Of a DNA stretch of 13,375 nucleotides, positions 1 through 7,478 are shown in pieces. The notes below the pieces were generated by a model. The model saw only the letters and a list, made by a program, of their open reading frames with translations. It had not been told where the DNA came from and did not search any database. The stretch's first letter is position 1. Each line of letters opens with the position of its first letter. The position numbers and the translations under genes are program-made. The stretch is from JAVBOW01 sp031551595. GTDB lineage: Bacteria > Bacteroidota > Bacteroidia > Bacteroidales > Rikenellaceae. The stretch lies in assembly GCA_031551595.1 (NCBI GenBank), contig JAVBNK010000081.1:1-13375 (forward strand), written 5' to 3'.

Positions 1-153
1 ATCGATGCCGACGGCACAACCTATACCTACACATGGAAACTCTGGAACAACGCCGGAACCGCCGTCACAAAGACCTATACCGGCAAAAGTATCACCGTCT
101 CGAAAGCCGATGTGACGGGCAAAGGGGTGCTGATGTGCGAGGTTTCGGCATAA
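1..153 (+). CDS. C-terminal end of a probable Ig-like phage tail or fibre protein (partial)
   Basis: The frame is open from the first base and ends at TAA 151-153, giving 50 residues whose start lies outside the window. The segment has alternating hydrophobic and threonine-rich strands with a tryptophan pair (TWKLWNN), a GKSITV strand, an 'ADVTGKG' turn and a final strand with a cysteine (LMCEVSA). This pattern is that of the last strands of an Ig-like beta sandwich, a fold common in Bacteroidota phage tail and fibre proteins. A second fibre gene follows about 1 kb downstream, which fits a tail-fibre locus. That the frame is coding is clear from its composition; the exact role of the protein cannot be told from 50 residues. 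Confidence 0.65.
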   Translation: MDADGTTYTYTWKLWNNAGTAVTKTYTGKSITVSKADVTGKGVLMCEVSA

Positions 154-218
154 ATCCTGCGCGAACCGCCCCACAGTCAGTAAAAAAATGTATCTTGCAA
201 AATTAAATCCTATTCGCT

Positions 219-1091
219 ATGCTTCGCCTGTTCCAAAACATCGGTTTCCAAATTTCGGTATCCTTGGTAATTATTGCACTCTGTTTCTGGAAATTCACAA
301 GCATCCAGAAAGAGCATGTTACTGAAATATCCAATTCCGTCACTTATAAAAGTGGAATAACGTTCAAGGATTTTTCGTCGATTCTCACCTACGTTCCCAA
401 AGGAGTAGATGATGTTTCTTGCGGTGTGCTTTATGAAATGGATAGTCTGACCTGGGCCGACATGAAAGCCGCCGGGGAGGATATGCTCATCAAGGATGCC
501 ATCGTTATTGACAGGTTGCCCAAAGACACAAAGCCCTATGATGGTCCCGCAGGAAATATCGTTTGTCGTACCGAGAATAATCCGGACAGCCTCGGTCAGG
601 TGTCGCTACACTTCGATATAGATTTTTCCACCGAACGCTTAGGAAACATTTACTGGAGCTACAGTGGCAATATCTTCGGTACTTCAGAGCGGGGCTTCAA
701 GATTTATCATTCCTTTATCAGCAGATCTGATACCCTGAATTTCGAGAATATTGTATCCTGCGTTTCAGTCCGTATTCCCCCCGACATGGAATTCAATACC
801 ATCCCCGGTTTCTCGGAACGCACTCCGGAACGGGTCACCTTTAAAAAAGATGTATTGGACCGGGTATATCGCAACGGTTTGTACATGGAGGGCGCCATTC
901 CCAAAAACGTCAAATTGCACGATAGTATCGTTTTCTTCCTGGGAGCTCTGGTCGGCACGTTCGTTTCAGTAATAGTCTCTTGCCTGGCCCGTTGGTTCAG
1001 CGCGGTCAGCAGGCGTCGAACTATGGTAAAAAACAAAAAATCCTTTACTGGTACCGTTCCGGAGAGTGTCGCTACCGAGACAAAAAAGTAA
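219..1091 (+). CDS. Two-span membrane protein with large external domain, candidate moron
   Basis: 290 residues; family not recognised. Residues about 9-26 form a hydrophobic span just after the N-terminus. Residues about 236-258 form a second span, followed by a strongly basic stretch (SRRRTMVKNKK). By the positive-inside rule both ends are cytoplasmic, and the roughly 210 residues between them, including three cysteines in short hydrophobic strands, lie outside the inner membrane. The DNA is visibly more AT-rich than the flanking fibre and baseplate genes, and the gene has its own terminator-like hairpin behind it (1116-1143). A membrane protein of foreign composition between two tail-fibre genes is typical of a phage moron, for example one for superinfection exclusion or host-surface change; that role is inference. 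The start ATG at 219 gives the complete first span. No convincing promoter was found upstream. Confidence 0.8.
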   Translation: MLRLFQNIGFQISVSLVIIALCFWKFTSIQKEHVTEISNSVTYKSGITFKDFSSILTYVPKGVDDVSCGVLYEMDSLTWADMKAAGEDMLIKDAIVIDRLPKDTKPYDGPAGNIVCRTENNPDSLGQVSLHFDIDFSTERLGNIYWSYSGNIFGTSERGFKIYHSFISRSDTLNFENIVSCVSVRIPPDMEFNTIPGFSERTPERVTFKKDVLDRVYRNGLYMEGAIPKNVKLHDSIVFFLGALVGTFVSVIVSCLARWFSAVSRRRTMVKNKKSFTGTVPESVATETKK

Positions 1092-1115
1092 TTCGGACTC
1101 TTTACTCTAAACCAG

Positions 1116-1143
1116 GGGCGGTAAACTTACCGCCCTTTGCTTT
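1116..1143 (+). terminator. Hairpin terminator after the membrane-protein gene
   Basis: GGGCGGTAA (1116-1124) pairs with TTACCGCCC (1127-1135); in RNA about seven G/C-rich pairs would close a six-base loop. It is followed by a short, interrupted T tract (TTTGCTTT). It lies 25 nt after the stop of the membrane-protein gene and 23 nt before the fibre ATG at 1167, leaving almost no room for a promoter between hairpin and fibre gene. The interrupted T tract makes it a moderate terminator at best, so partial read-through or a processing role is possible. Confidence 0.6.
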
Positions 1144-1166
1144 AGCTATTCTTTCTAAACCGAAGA

Positions 1167-4100
1167 ATGGCTCAACTTGTTGCGCGTGGGCAGACGACCA
1201 TCGTCACCCAAAAGGACGCTTATACAATCACACAATCTGTCAGTGAGTATATCTTTCCTGCGGCCTACGACGGGAAGATAACGGACGCTTTGAGTTTTGT
1301 TTCCTCTGTCCAGGTAGCGCTCGGCGACAGCCCCATCACAAACTTTTCCATCGGTGCGATAACCAAACCTACCGGTTTTACGGCCATCACGGTCGATGAC
1401 ACATCCAAAACGATAACCTATTCGGTGGACGCCGGTACGACCACCCTGGCCGACAGCGGCGTTATTGCCGTTCCCGTGATCGTTGCCGGCGTCACTTACA
1501 ACCTCTCGTTCAACTGGTCGAAATCCAAAGCCGGTCCCGCCGGCGAGGGTAGCGCCTCCTTGGACTGGGTGGCGGACTGGAATTCCGCAAAGACCGTCCT
1601 GGGTGCATACAGCCTGATCACCCCAAAAATCTTTGCCGGAGCGAAAAATGCCGACGGCACCATTACCGGCGTGGCTATCGGGAAATTTCCGATGAGCGTA
1701 AAGAACGATGCCGGAACCGTGGTCTCAGAAACGATTAACGGCATTTACGGGTTCAAGGATGGGAATAAAACCTTTTACATTGATGCATCGGGTAACGCCC
1801 AACTCGGACGCGGAACACAATACATCAGGTACAACTCCGCGACCGGCAAGGTGGAATTCGGGGCCGACGTGTCCCTGAATTGGATTGGAGCCACCTATAT
1901 CGACAAGGACGGGATTTTCACCGGCACGCTCTCCGCCACTACGGTCAATGCCATACGGGTCAACGCAACCCAGATTACCGCCGGAACCATTGACACGGCC
2001 AGGCTGAACGTCACCGACCTCAAAGCGCAGCTTATCACTGCGGGCAACATCGAAGCGCTGACTCTGAATGTAGTCAAGGGTAAGGTCGGCGGCTGGAGCA
2101 TTGATGCGGACTCGATATACCGGGGCACGAAGGATAACACGGTGGACGGGTACACTGCCGCCAGTGGAGCGATTACTATCGGTTCGAACGGCATCCGGGG
2201 TTATAAATGGCGTTTGGAATCGACGGGCGCGGGAGCTTTGGCCGCAGGGAACATCACCTGGGATGTGGCGGGTAACGTTTCATTTGCTCCATCCGTTTCG
2301 CTCAACTGGCTCTCCCCGATCCTGAACATCGAAGCCGCTCTGGGAGGCGCCTCATTCGGCAAACTGACTCACATCTCGGCCACGGGCATTTACACGGGAT
2401 CGCTATCCGCCGAACAGGTCAATGCCGTCGGAATCGACGCGACGAGCATTAAAACGGGTGTTTTGGGCGCTGACCGGATCGATGCCGCCAGCCTGCGGGC
2501 AGAGATCATCAATGTCGATTACATCAACGGTCTTTCACTGACTTTCGTCAAGGGCTTGGTCGGCGGCTGGACGATTGATACTACCGGAATTTACACGGGT
2601 TCTTTCGGGACTCTCGGAGCGATCCCCATCCAATTACGCACCGCGTCCTCGGGTTCAGGGTATTGGTACACCGGGGCGTATAAGCCCTGTGGCCTCTCGT
2701 TGCTTTGGTATCAGGCCGGCAACGCGGGCCATATAGCATTCGGACAGGTTGCGGCATCGGGCAGTACGGTAAAGACCGGGTTTATGGGTATTCAGATGAT
2801 GTCCTGGGATGGCCTCGAATACTTCTGCCTGTCGGCCAACACCCTGTCGGGATCGAAAGAGACTTACAATCGCATTGCCGGTTGGGGATTCGACTCCACG
2901 ACAATATGGAAGAATAACGTATCGCTCGGGGCTGACGGTTCCATTACCAACGGGACGATATGGCAACTCAACAACAACGGTTCAGGCAGGGTTGCCAACG
3001 GCAATATTGCCTGGGACGCGTCCGGTAACGTAATCTTCGGTTCATCCGTTTCGCTCAACTGGACAACCCCCATCAATAACATCACTACGGCGCTGGGCGG
3101 AGTATCGTTCCCGAAAATGACGTATATTTCAGGAACGGGCATTTATACCGGGACGCTTACGGCGCAACAGATAAATGTAGCCGGGCTCAACGCCTCGAAT
3201 ATAACCACCGGAACACTCAGCGCCAACCGGATCGCCGCAGGTAGCCTCGACGCCTCGAAGCTCAATGCGGCGAGCGTTCAGGCGGATATCGTCAACGCCT
3301 CTTATATCAATGGCCTGTCGCTCGACTTTTGCCGGGGAACCATCGGCAACTGGACGATAGACTACGATGCCATCCGGACCGGCTCCTTGAATTCCGTGTA
3401 TGCCCGCCCCATTCAGATACGCCCGGCGGCCTCCGGTTCAGGCTATTGGTACACCGGTCAATATCAACCTTTCGGTGTTTCGATGTTGTGGCGTAATTAC
3501 TACGGAGGCGGACACATATCGTTCGGCGATGTGGCGGCCTCCGCGTCGAGCGTCAAAACCGGGTTCATCGGGATTCAGATGATGGACAGCAACGGGTGCG
3601 AATATTTCTGCCTGGCGGCGAACGCTTTCAGCGCTTCGAATGAAATATATAACCGGATCGCGGGCTGGGCATTCGACGACACCCGGATATGGAAGAACAA
3701 CGTGAGTCTGGGTACGGACGGCTCGATCGCCAACGGGGTGAAGTGGAAGCTCAACAACGACGGCTCGGGGCAAATCGCAGGCGGCAACATCGCCTGGGAT
3801 GCCGCCGGCAACGTAACCTTCAGCGCTGCGGTGGCGCTCAACTGGTCGAATTCGGATGTCAGCGGGATTGTGGCCGCCCTCGGGGGAGCGGGCTACCCCA
3901 AACTTACGAGGATTACCAGCGCCGGCATCTACACAGGAACCATAAGCGCCGGCCAGGTCACGGTCGATTCCACCCTGCTTGTCGGCGGCAGCACAAATAA
4001 CGGAAGTATTGTCGTTCTGGACGCTACGAATGAACTGAAAGCGTTGATCAACCGCTCAGGTATATACGCGATTGGCGGAACGATTGGCGGTTGGAACATC

Positions 4101-5018
4101 ACTCCGACCACAATCAATGCCGGAAGCGTTAGCCTCTCCTCCGGGGGAACGATATACAACGGCAATTACTGGCGGCTGAACAATGACGGTTCCGGGCTTT
4201 TGGCGGCCAATAACATCTATTGGGATGCCGCCGGCAATATTACCATGAAGAACGCCACGATCCAGGACGTAACGATAAAGGGAACGATCCGATCTCCGTT
4301 CGTGCGTGTGGACGGATCTATCGCCGTAGTTATCGGCGGGGGTACTCCCGTAGCATCGAGACCCGATTCCGAGAAGTATGACAATATGTGCGTTATCGCC
4401 GGTACGGACGGTAGTGGCTGGGGCATGGCGGAGCCCGCACTGCCTTGGAATATAGAACAATCGGGCCGCAGGTTATGCCTGACGCATTACCGCTATAATA
4501 ACGAGATCGTATCGGGTTATTGCACTTTTACGGCCCCATCAGGCTATTATTTCTACGAGTACGGTCGCCAATCGACCAAATTGAAAATGTCCCGCGAGGT
4601 TATCGAGTTGATGGGTTACGGAACATCGACCCAGTTCTATGGGTGGATCGTGCTGAACCGCCGCGACCTTTTGACTGCAGGAAAGTACGGCGCTTTCCAA
4701 CAATATCTGGCGATGGGTACTGTTACTTGCACCTCGACCTCAGCGGCAACTTTAAAATACAAAACTTATGACGGCTCAACGATGTCGATTTCAAAATCCG
4801 GAATGGGGAACTTTTTTATCTATATGCCCTGGAGCCTTGGTGTCGATAAATACATGGTTATTCTCACCGGCAAAATCAGCGCCGTGCAGAATACACCCAT
4901 TTACGCAACGGTTAAAAATCAATATGCTTCATATTTCCAGGTGCAAACACAGGATGATGAAAGTGCCAACGAGGGTTCATTCAACTTTATCGTGGTCAGT
5001 ACAGCCGATTTTGTGTAA
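1167..5018 (+). CDS. Large modular tail fibre / tail tip protein
   Basis: 1283 residues; a structural fibre probably carrying receptor binding at its C-terminus. Residues 1 to about 120 form an attachment or Ig-like region (starting MAQLVARGQ), then a short Gly-Pro stretch (AGPAGEG). Four tandem modules follow, each beginning at an 'LNW' motif: about 239-380, 381-631, 632-892 and 893-1030. Each has a 'GIYTGTLSA' strand, three of the four have a clear 'GTxxAxRL' type heptad-like helix, all have a 'GGWxI' strand, and each ends in 'GSGxxAxxNIxWDAAGN'. Such 'GTIDAxRL' repeats are common in phage tail fibre and tip proteins. Modules 2 and 3 carry an extra domain of roughly 100 residues containing SGSGYWYTG and GIQMM that modules 1 and 4 lack. 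Residues about 1040-1283 are unique and probably form the tip. The ATG at 1167 starts the recognisable N-terminus. Confidence 0.85.
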   Translation: MAQLVARGQTTIVTQKDAYTITQSVSEYIFPAAYDGKITDALSFVSSVQVALGDSPITNFSIGAITKPTGFTAITVDDTSKTITYSVDAGTTTLADSGVIAVPVIVAGVTYNLSFNWSKSKAGPAGEGSASLDWVADWNSAKTVLGAYSLITPKIFAGAKNADGTITGVAIGKFPMSVKNDAGTVVSETINGIYGFKDGNKTFYIDASGNAQLGRGTQYIRYNSATGKVEFGADVSLNWIGATYIDKDGIFTGTLSATTVNAIRVNATQITAGTIDTARLNVTDLKAQLITAGNIEALTLNVVKGKVGGWSIDADSIYRGTKDNTVDGYTAASGAITIGSNGIRGYKWRLESTGAGALAAGNITWDVAGNVSFAPSVSLNWLSPILNIEAALGGASFGKLTHISATGIYTGSLSAEQVNAVGIDATSIKTGVLGADRIDAASLRAEIINVDYINGLSLTFVKGLVGGWTIDTTGIYTGSFGTLGAIPIQLRTASSGSGYWYTGAYKPCGLSLLWYQAGNAGHIAFGQVAASGSTVKTGFMGIQMMSWDGLEYFCLSANTLSGSKETYNRIAGWGFDSTTIWKNNVSLGADGSITNGTIWQLNNNGSGRVANGNIAWDASGNVIFGSSVSLNWTTPINNITTALGGVSFPKMTYISGTGIYTGTLTAQQINVAGLNASNITTGTLSANRIAAGSLDASKLNAASVQADIVNASYINGLSLDFCRGTIGNWTIDYDAIRTGSLNSVYARPIQIRPAASGSGYWYTGQYQPFGVSMLWRNYYGGGHISFGDVAASASSVKTGFIGIQMMDSNGCEYFCLAANAFSASNEIYNRIAGWAFDDTRIWKNNVSLGTDGSIANGVKWKLNNDGSGQIAGGNIAWDAAGNVTFSAAVALNWSNSDVSGIVAALGGAGYPKLTRITSAGIYTGTISAGQVTVDSTLLVGGSTNNGSIVVLDATNELKALINRSGIYAIGGTIGGWNITPTTINAGSVSLSSGGTIYNGNYWRLNNDGSGLLAANNIYWDAAGNITMKNATIQDVTIKGTIRSPFVRVDGSIAVVIGGGTPVASRPDSEKYDNMCVIAGTDGSGWGMAEPALPWNIEQSGRRLCLTHYRYNNEIVSGYCTFTAPSGYYFYEYGRQSTKLKMSREVIELMGYGTSTQFYGWIVLNRRDLLTAGKYGAFQQYLAMGTVTCTSTSAATLKYKTYDGSTMSISKSGMGNFFIYMPWSLGVDKYMVILTGKISAVQNTPIYATVKNQYASYFQVQTQDDESANEGSFNFIVVSTADFV
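2290..2309 (+). repeat. Direct repeat copy 1 within the tail fibre gene
   Basis: Twenty bases are identical to 3043-3062. The two copies are 753 bp apart, exactly 251 codons, and both lie at the module boundary encoding 'SVSLNW'. Recombination between them would remove or add one complete long module in frame. Confidence 0.85.
3043..3062 (+). repeat. Direct repeat copy 2 within the tail fibre gene
   Basis: Second exact copy of the 20-base sequence at 2290-2309, at the start of the third fibre module. The surrounding modules are clearly homologous at protein level but have diverged in DNA sequence, so this perfectly kept stretch stands out against its flanks. Confidence 0.85.
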
Positions 5019-5042
5019 AAATGCCTGATCCTTAAACCTGCC

Positions 5043-5061
5043 GAATAATTCACGATTATTC
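5043..5061 (+). other. Small AT-rich hairpin between fibre gene and next gene
   Basis: GAATAAT (5043-5049) and ATTATTC (5055-5061) form a perfect 7-bp stem with the loop TCACG, midway in the 59-nt gap between the fibre stop and the ATG at 5078. There is no T tract, so it is not a classical terminator; it could affect mRNA stability or have no function. Confidence 0.45.
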
Positions 5062-5077
5062 CTTAATAAACCTCAAA

Positions 5078-5380
5078 ATGAAAATCATCAGCACCGTAAA
5101 AACCGATACTGCGCTCATGCAGACCGGCAACGCTTTGTATGTGGTCGAATACACGACCACCGACGGCAAACTCAACCGCATTCAGGTCACCGTCAAAAAG
5201 CCGGTCACGGATGACACGCCCACAGAGGATGCACCAATCCTGGGTTACATCTACCTGGATCATGGTAATATTTCATGCAACCTGTTTGGGAATGTCGGCC
5301 TGGCTTCGCTTTTCGGGGATTTCGAAGCGATCGTCGAAACGGTTCGTGATCAGGTCGGCGAAGAAAAAGCCGCCGGGTAG
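5078..5380 (+). CDS. Small protein downstream of tail fibre, unknown function
   Basis: 100 residues starting MKIISTVKTD, not assigned to a named family. Residues 1-40 look like a short beta-rich unit (ALYVVEYTTTDGKLNRIQVTVKK). A Thr/Asp/Glu-rich linker follows at about 43-51 (VTDDTPTED), then a second unit (ILGYIYLDHGNISCNLF) and an acidic amphipathic C-terminal helix (FGDFEAIVETVRDQVGEEK). There is no signal peptide or membrane span. It begins 59 nt after the fibre stop and shares the transcription unit ending at 5841. Small genes directly behind phage fibre genes often encode fibre chaperones or accessory tail proteins; that is possible here but shown only by position. Confidence 0.7.
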   Translation: MKIISTVKTDTALMQTGNALYVVEYTTTDGKLNRIQVTVKKPVTDDTPTEDAPILGYIYLDHGNISCNLFGNVGLASLFGDFEAIVETVRDQVGEEKAAG

Positions 5381-5435
5381 CAAACCAGGCCCCGCAGCTC
5401 CGGCTATTCGTTTGCAAACAATCAAATCCCCTACG

Positions 5436-5759
5436 ATGGAACTTCAGATCAAAGACCGCCTGTTCATTCCGGCATTATTCCCCAAAGAAGGCAACTTCCG
5501 GCAATTCAACCTCAAGAAAGAGATCCTTCGCAAGATCGAGATATCGCCCGAAGAGCGCGAGGCTATCTGTCTGCACGAGAACCAGGAAACCAAACGCATC
5601 GAGTGGGATGCCCAGAAAGATGAACCGAGATTCTTTGACTTCTCGGCGGAAGAGGTCAACTACATGAAAGAGTCCTGCGAAAAGCTCTCTGACCAAATGC
5701 TGCCGGACGAGATGTGGAATGTCGTGGAGAAGGTGTACAACGCCATCCAGGAGCAGTAA
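5436..5759 (+). CDS. Small acidic tail-region protein, unknown function
   Basis: 107 residues from ATG 5436. The frame stays open further upstream, but there it reads through the preceding gene as Ser/Arg/Pro-rich low-quality sequence, so the start at 5436 is preferred. The protein is soluble, charged and mostly helical: an N-terminal 'RLFIPALFPKEGNFRQ' segment, an 'ISPEEREAICL' helix, a short strand region (KRIEWD), then helices with 'SAEEVNYMKESCEKL' and 'MWNVVEKVYNAIQEQ'. The layout resembles small phage proteins with the pattern 'RL-LP-EG-F-ILRKI' that I cannot tie to a proven function. It is the last gene of its unit: two hairpins, the second a strong terminator, follow within 82 nt. Confidence 0.75.
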   Translation: MELQIKDRLFIPALFPKEGNFRQFNLKKEILRKIEISPEEREAICLHENQETKRIEWDAQKDEPRFFDFSAEEVNYMKESCEKLSDQMLPDEMWNVVEKVYNAIQEQ

Positions 5760-5774
5760 GGTCAAACATTAGCC

Positions 5775-5803
5775 CTCTCTGAAGCCTAATTGATAACAGA
5801 GAG
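5775..5803 (+). other. Hairpin preceding the 5809 terminator
   Basis: CTCTCT (5775-5780) pairs with AGAGAG (5798-5803) around a 17-nt loop, immediately upstream of the terminator stem that starts at 5809. The two stems are adjacent and do not overlap, so they can form together. Confidence 0.45.
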
Positions 5804-5808
5804 AACCG

Positions 5809-5841
5809 ATCCCCGGACACTCCCGTGACCGGGGATTTTTT
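5809..5841 (+). terminator. Strong intrinsic terminator
   Basis: ATCCCCGG (5809-5816) pairs perfectly with CCGGGGAT (5829-5836). Inside the stem, CAC/GTG adds three more pairs across an A-A mismatch, with a TCCC loop. A run of six T (5836-5841) follows at once. This is a textbook Rho-independent terminator on the + strand. It sits 13 nt before the ATG of the next gene (5855). Confidence 0.88.
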
Positions 5842-5854
5842 AACCCCTGCATCG

Positions 5855-6547
5855 ATGGCCCGTCAGGACATAAGCGTTGACCCCACATACGGCGAAGTGG
5901 CCACGACCGACAACCTGAACGGCAAGGCGGTCTGCGATTTCGTATTGCTGGAGGAGTTCGACGGGCCGTATGGCGCCGCGGCGATCTACGGGGAGGTGCT
6001 GCTGCCTGCCGGATTTGCTGCCCGCTATCAGGATTCTATCGGCATCGCCACCCGCATCGGTTACCTGGGCAGCGACAAACCCCTATGCCTGCGCCTGAAG
6101 ACGGAAACCCCGGGCGGGGATACCGAATACATCTTCAACACAGCCAGGCGCGACCCCTGGTTTTCGCTCGTCCGAGAGAGCGGGGAGGGGCATACAACGC
6201 CGATCAGCGCCTCGGAACTGCACCAGATCAATGCGCAGGGGAGCTATAAGCTGCTGCTTCGCGAGGGTTGCCTGGCCGTCTACAGCGGCGGGGACACCGA
6301 TTTGCAGATCAAGCCCTCGAAGTATCAGAACGAGGTTTTCCTGCTGAAAGCCTCCGCCGGGAACCTCTACCAACACCCAACCACCGGTGTGGGGTTGATC
6401 GACTTCCTGCACGGGAATTTCGAGAATTCGGGCCTGGCCGAAAAGCTGCAACAGGAGTTCGAGAACGACCGGATGATCATCAACAACGCGTACATGAACT
6501 CCGAAACGGGGGAACTGTACCTGGATGTGGAGGAACGCAATGGGTAG
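5855..6547 (+). CDS. Putative baseplate wedge protein (gp25/W-like C-terminus)
   Basis: 230 residues. ATG 5855 is chosen because the only upstream alternative, GTG 5825, lies inside the terminator hairpin. The N-terminal two thirds is beta-rich and not recognised. Residues about 168-226 look like a small baseplate-wedge unit of the T4 gp25 / P2 W type: a 'YQHPTTGVGLIDFL' entry, a 'GLAEKLQQEFENDRM' helix, then two strands ending 'GELYLDVEE'. That likeness is judged by eye. It is supported by position, as first gene of the baseplate cassette directly before the LysM and J-like genes. The gene overlaps the next by 8 nt (ATGGGTAG), indicating translational coupling. Either the upstream terminator is leaky or overcome, or the promoter was missed. 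Confidence 0.7.
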   Translation: MARQDISVDPTYGEVATTDNLNGKAVCDFVLLEEFDGPYGAAAIYGEVLLPAGFAARYQDSIGIATRIGYLGSDKPLCLRLKTETPGGDTEYIFNTARRDPWFSLVRESGEGHTTPISASELHQINAQGSYKLLLREGCLAVYSGGDTDLQIKPSKYQNEVFLLKASAGNLYQHPTTGVGLIDFLHGNFENSGLAEKLQQEFENDRMIINNAYMNSETGELYLDVEERNG

Positions 6548-7478
6548 GTACACCGTCGTCACGGGCCAGAACCTATACGACGTGGCCCTGCACATCTACG
6601 GCTCCGTGGAAGGCATCATCGACCTGATGATGAACAACACCTCGCTCTCCCTGGCCGACACCCTTCGTGCCGGGGACGAGTTGGTTTACACGGACGATTA
6701 CCTCATCAATGCCGATATTGTCGCCTACAACCGGCTGCACGGCATCGTTCCCGCTAACGGGGAGCGCGGCGTCTACCCGAAGTACCCGCCGCAGGACAAA
6801 CCGCTGGAGTTGGAAGCGGTACTGTCCGGCACCGGAACATCGGCGGGTTTCGCCCTGGCAGGCACCGCGGATATCGTCGTCGATTGGGGTGACAATACCC
6901 CCCTGCAAACCCTCCCTCTAACCGGGGACCTGCATTTTTTCCACCACTCCTTCGACAACGTGGCGCCCGGGGAGCGCCGGATCAGGATATACGGCGGCGG
7001 CTCCGTCACGCAGGCCGACCTGAGCGCACTGCAGGCCACGGCCCTCTACGGCTATCCTCCGTCCGTCCTGGAGCGCTTCACCCTGAACGACGCCACCCTG
7101 GAACTCGACTTTTTGCCGGTCATGCAAAAGGCGTATCACCTCGACCTGACGGGAATCAAAACGCCATGCCTGCTGCCCCTGACCGAAGTCCGCACGGCCA
7201 TGCAGATCGACCTTACCGGGGCGTCCGTCCCGCGGGAGGCGCTGGACGCATACCTGATCGCGCTGGCCGGCAGATATTACGGCCGCCGTCCCTGCACCGT
7301 CACGCTGCCCGGCGAACCCTCGGGCGACTACCGCGAGCCGCCGCGGGATGAGAACCAAAGCTATCTCCTGCGCACCGGCATGGAGGCCATGTGGGTGCTC
7401 ACGCACGAGCCGGCATGGAACGAGGCCGGCTACTGGAAATTCATCGTCAACTCAACCACCTACACCACCCAGCCATGA
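6540..7478 (+). CDS. LysM-domain baseplate protein with PKD-like and leucine-rich regions
   Basis: 312 residues. Residues about 4-52 form a LysM domain: 'YTVVTGQNLYDVALHIYG', a helix ending MMNN, then 'LRAGDELVY'. Residues about 103-151 look PKD-like, with 'IVVDWGDNT' (WGD at 116-118), 'HHSFDNV' and 'RRIRIYG'. Residues about 160-245 contain leucine-rich segments (TLELDFLPV, HLDLTG, MQIDLTGAS), a mix seen in Bacteroidota surface proteins. LysM domains bind peptidoglycan, and phage tail proteins with LysM sit in the tail tube or baseplate, so a role in baseplate assembly or anchoring to peptidoglycan during infection is inferred. ATG 6540 is preferred to one five codons earlier because it gives the usual short overlap. 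It ends in an ATGA overlap with the next gene. Confidence 0.78.
   Translation: MGRYTVVTGQNLYDVALHIYGSVEGIIDLMMNNTSLSLADTLRAGDELVYTDDYLINADIVAYNRLHGIVPANGERGVYPKYPPQDKPLELEAVLSGTGTSAGFALAGTADIVVDWGDNTPLQTLPLTGDLHFFHHSFDNVAPGERRIRIYGGGSVTQADLSALQATALYGYPPSVLERFTLNDATLELDFLPVMQKAYHLDLTGIKTPCLLPLTEVRTAMQIDLTGASVPREALDAYLIALAGRYYGRRPCTVTLPGEPSGDYREPPRDENQSYLLRTGMEAMWVLTHEPAWNEAGYWKFIVNSTTYTTQP

Noticed and set aside
186..218. TATCTTGC upstream of the membrane-protein gene as a -7 box
   Set aside because: It departs from TAnnTTTG and no TTTG lies about 20 nt upstream.
5410..5419. GTTTGCAAAC, a perfect 10-bp palindrome before the 5436 gene
   Set aside because: Single short palindrome with no promoter nearby and no second copy noticed; within chance expectation.
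5139..5435. Upstream extension of the frame that encodes the 5436 gene
   Set aside because: It is read inside the better-supported gene 5078-5380 and gives Ser/Arg/Pro-rich sequence without protein-like pattern.
5825..5854. GTG start giving a ten-residue longer version of the 5855 gene
   Set aside because: The codon lies in the loop and right arm of the intrinsic terminator; ATG 5855 is cleaner.
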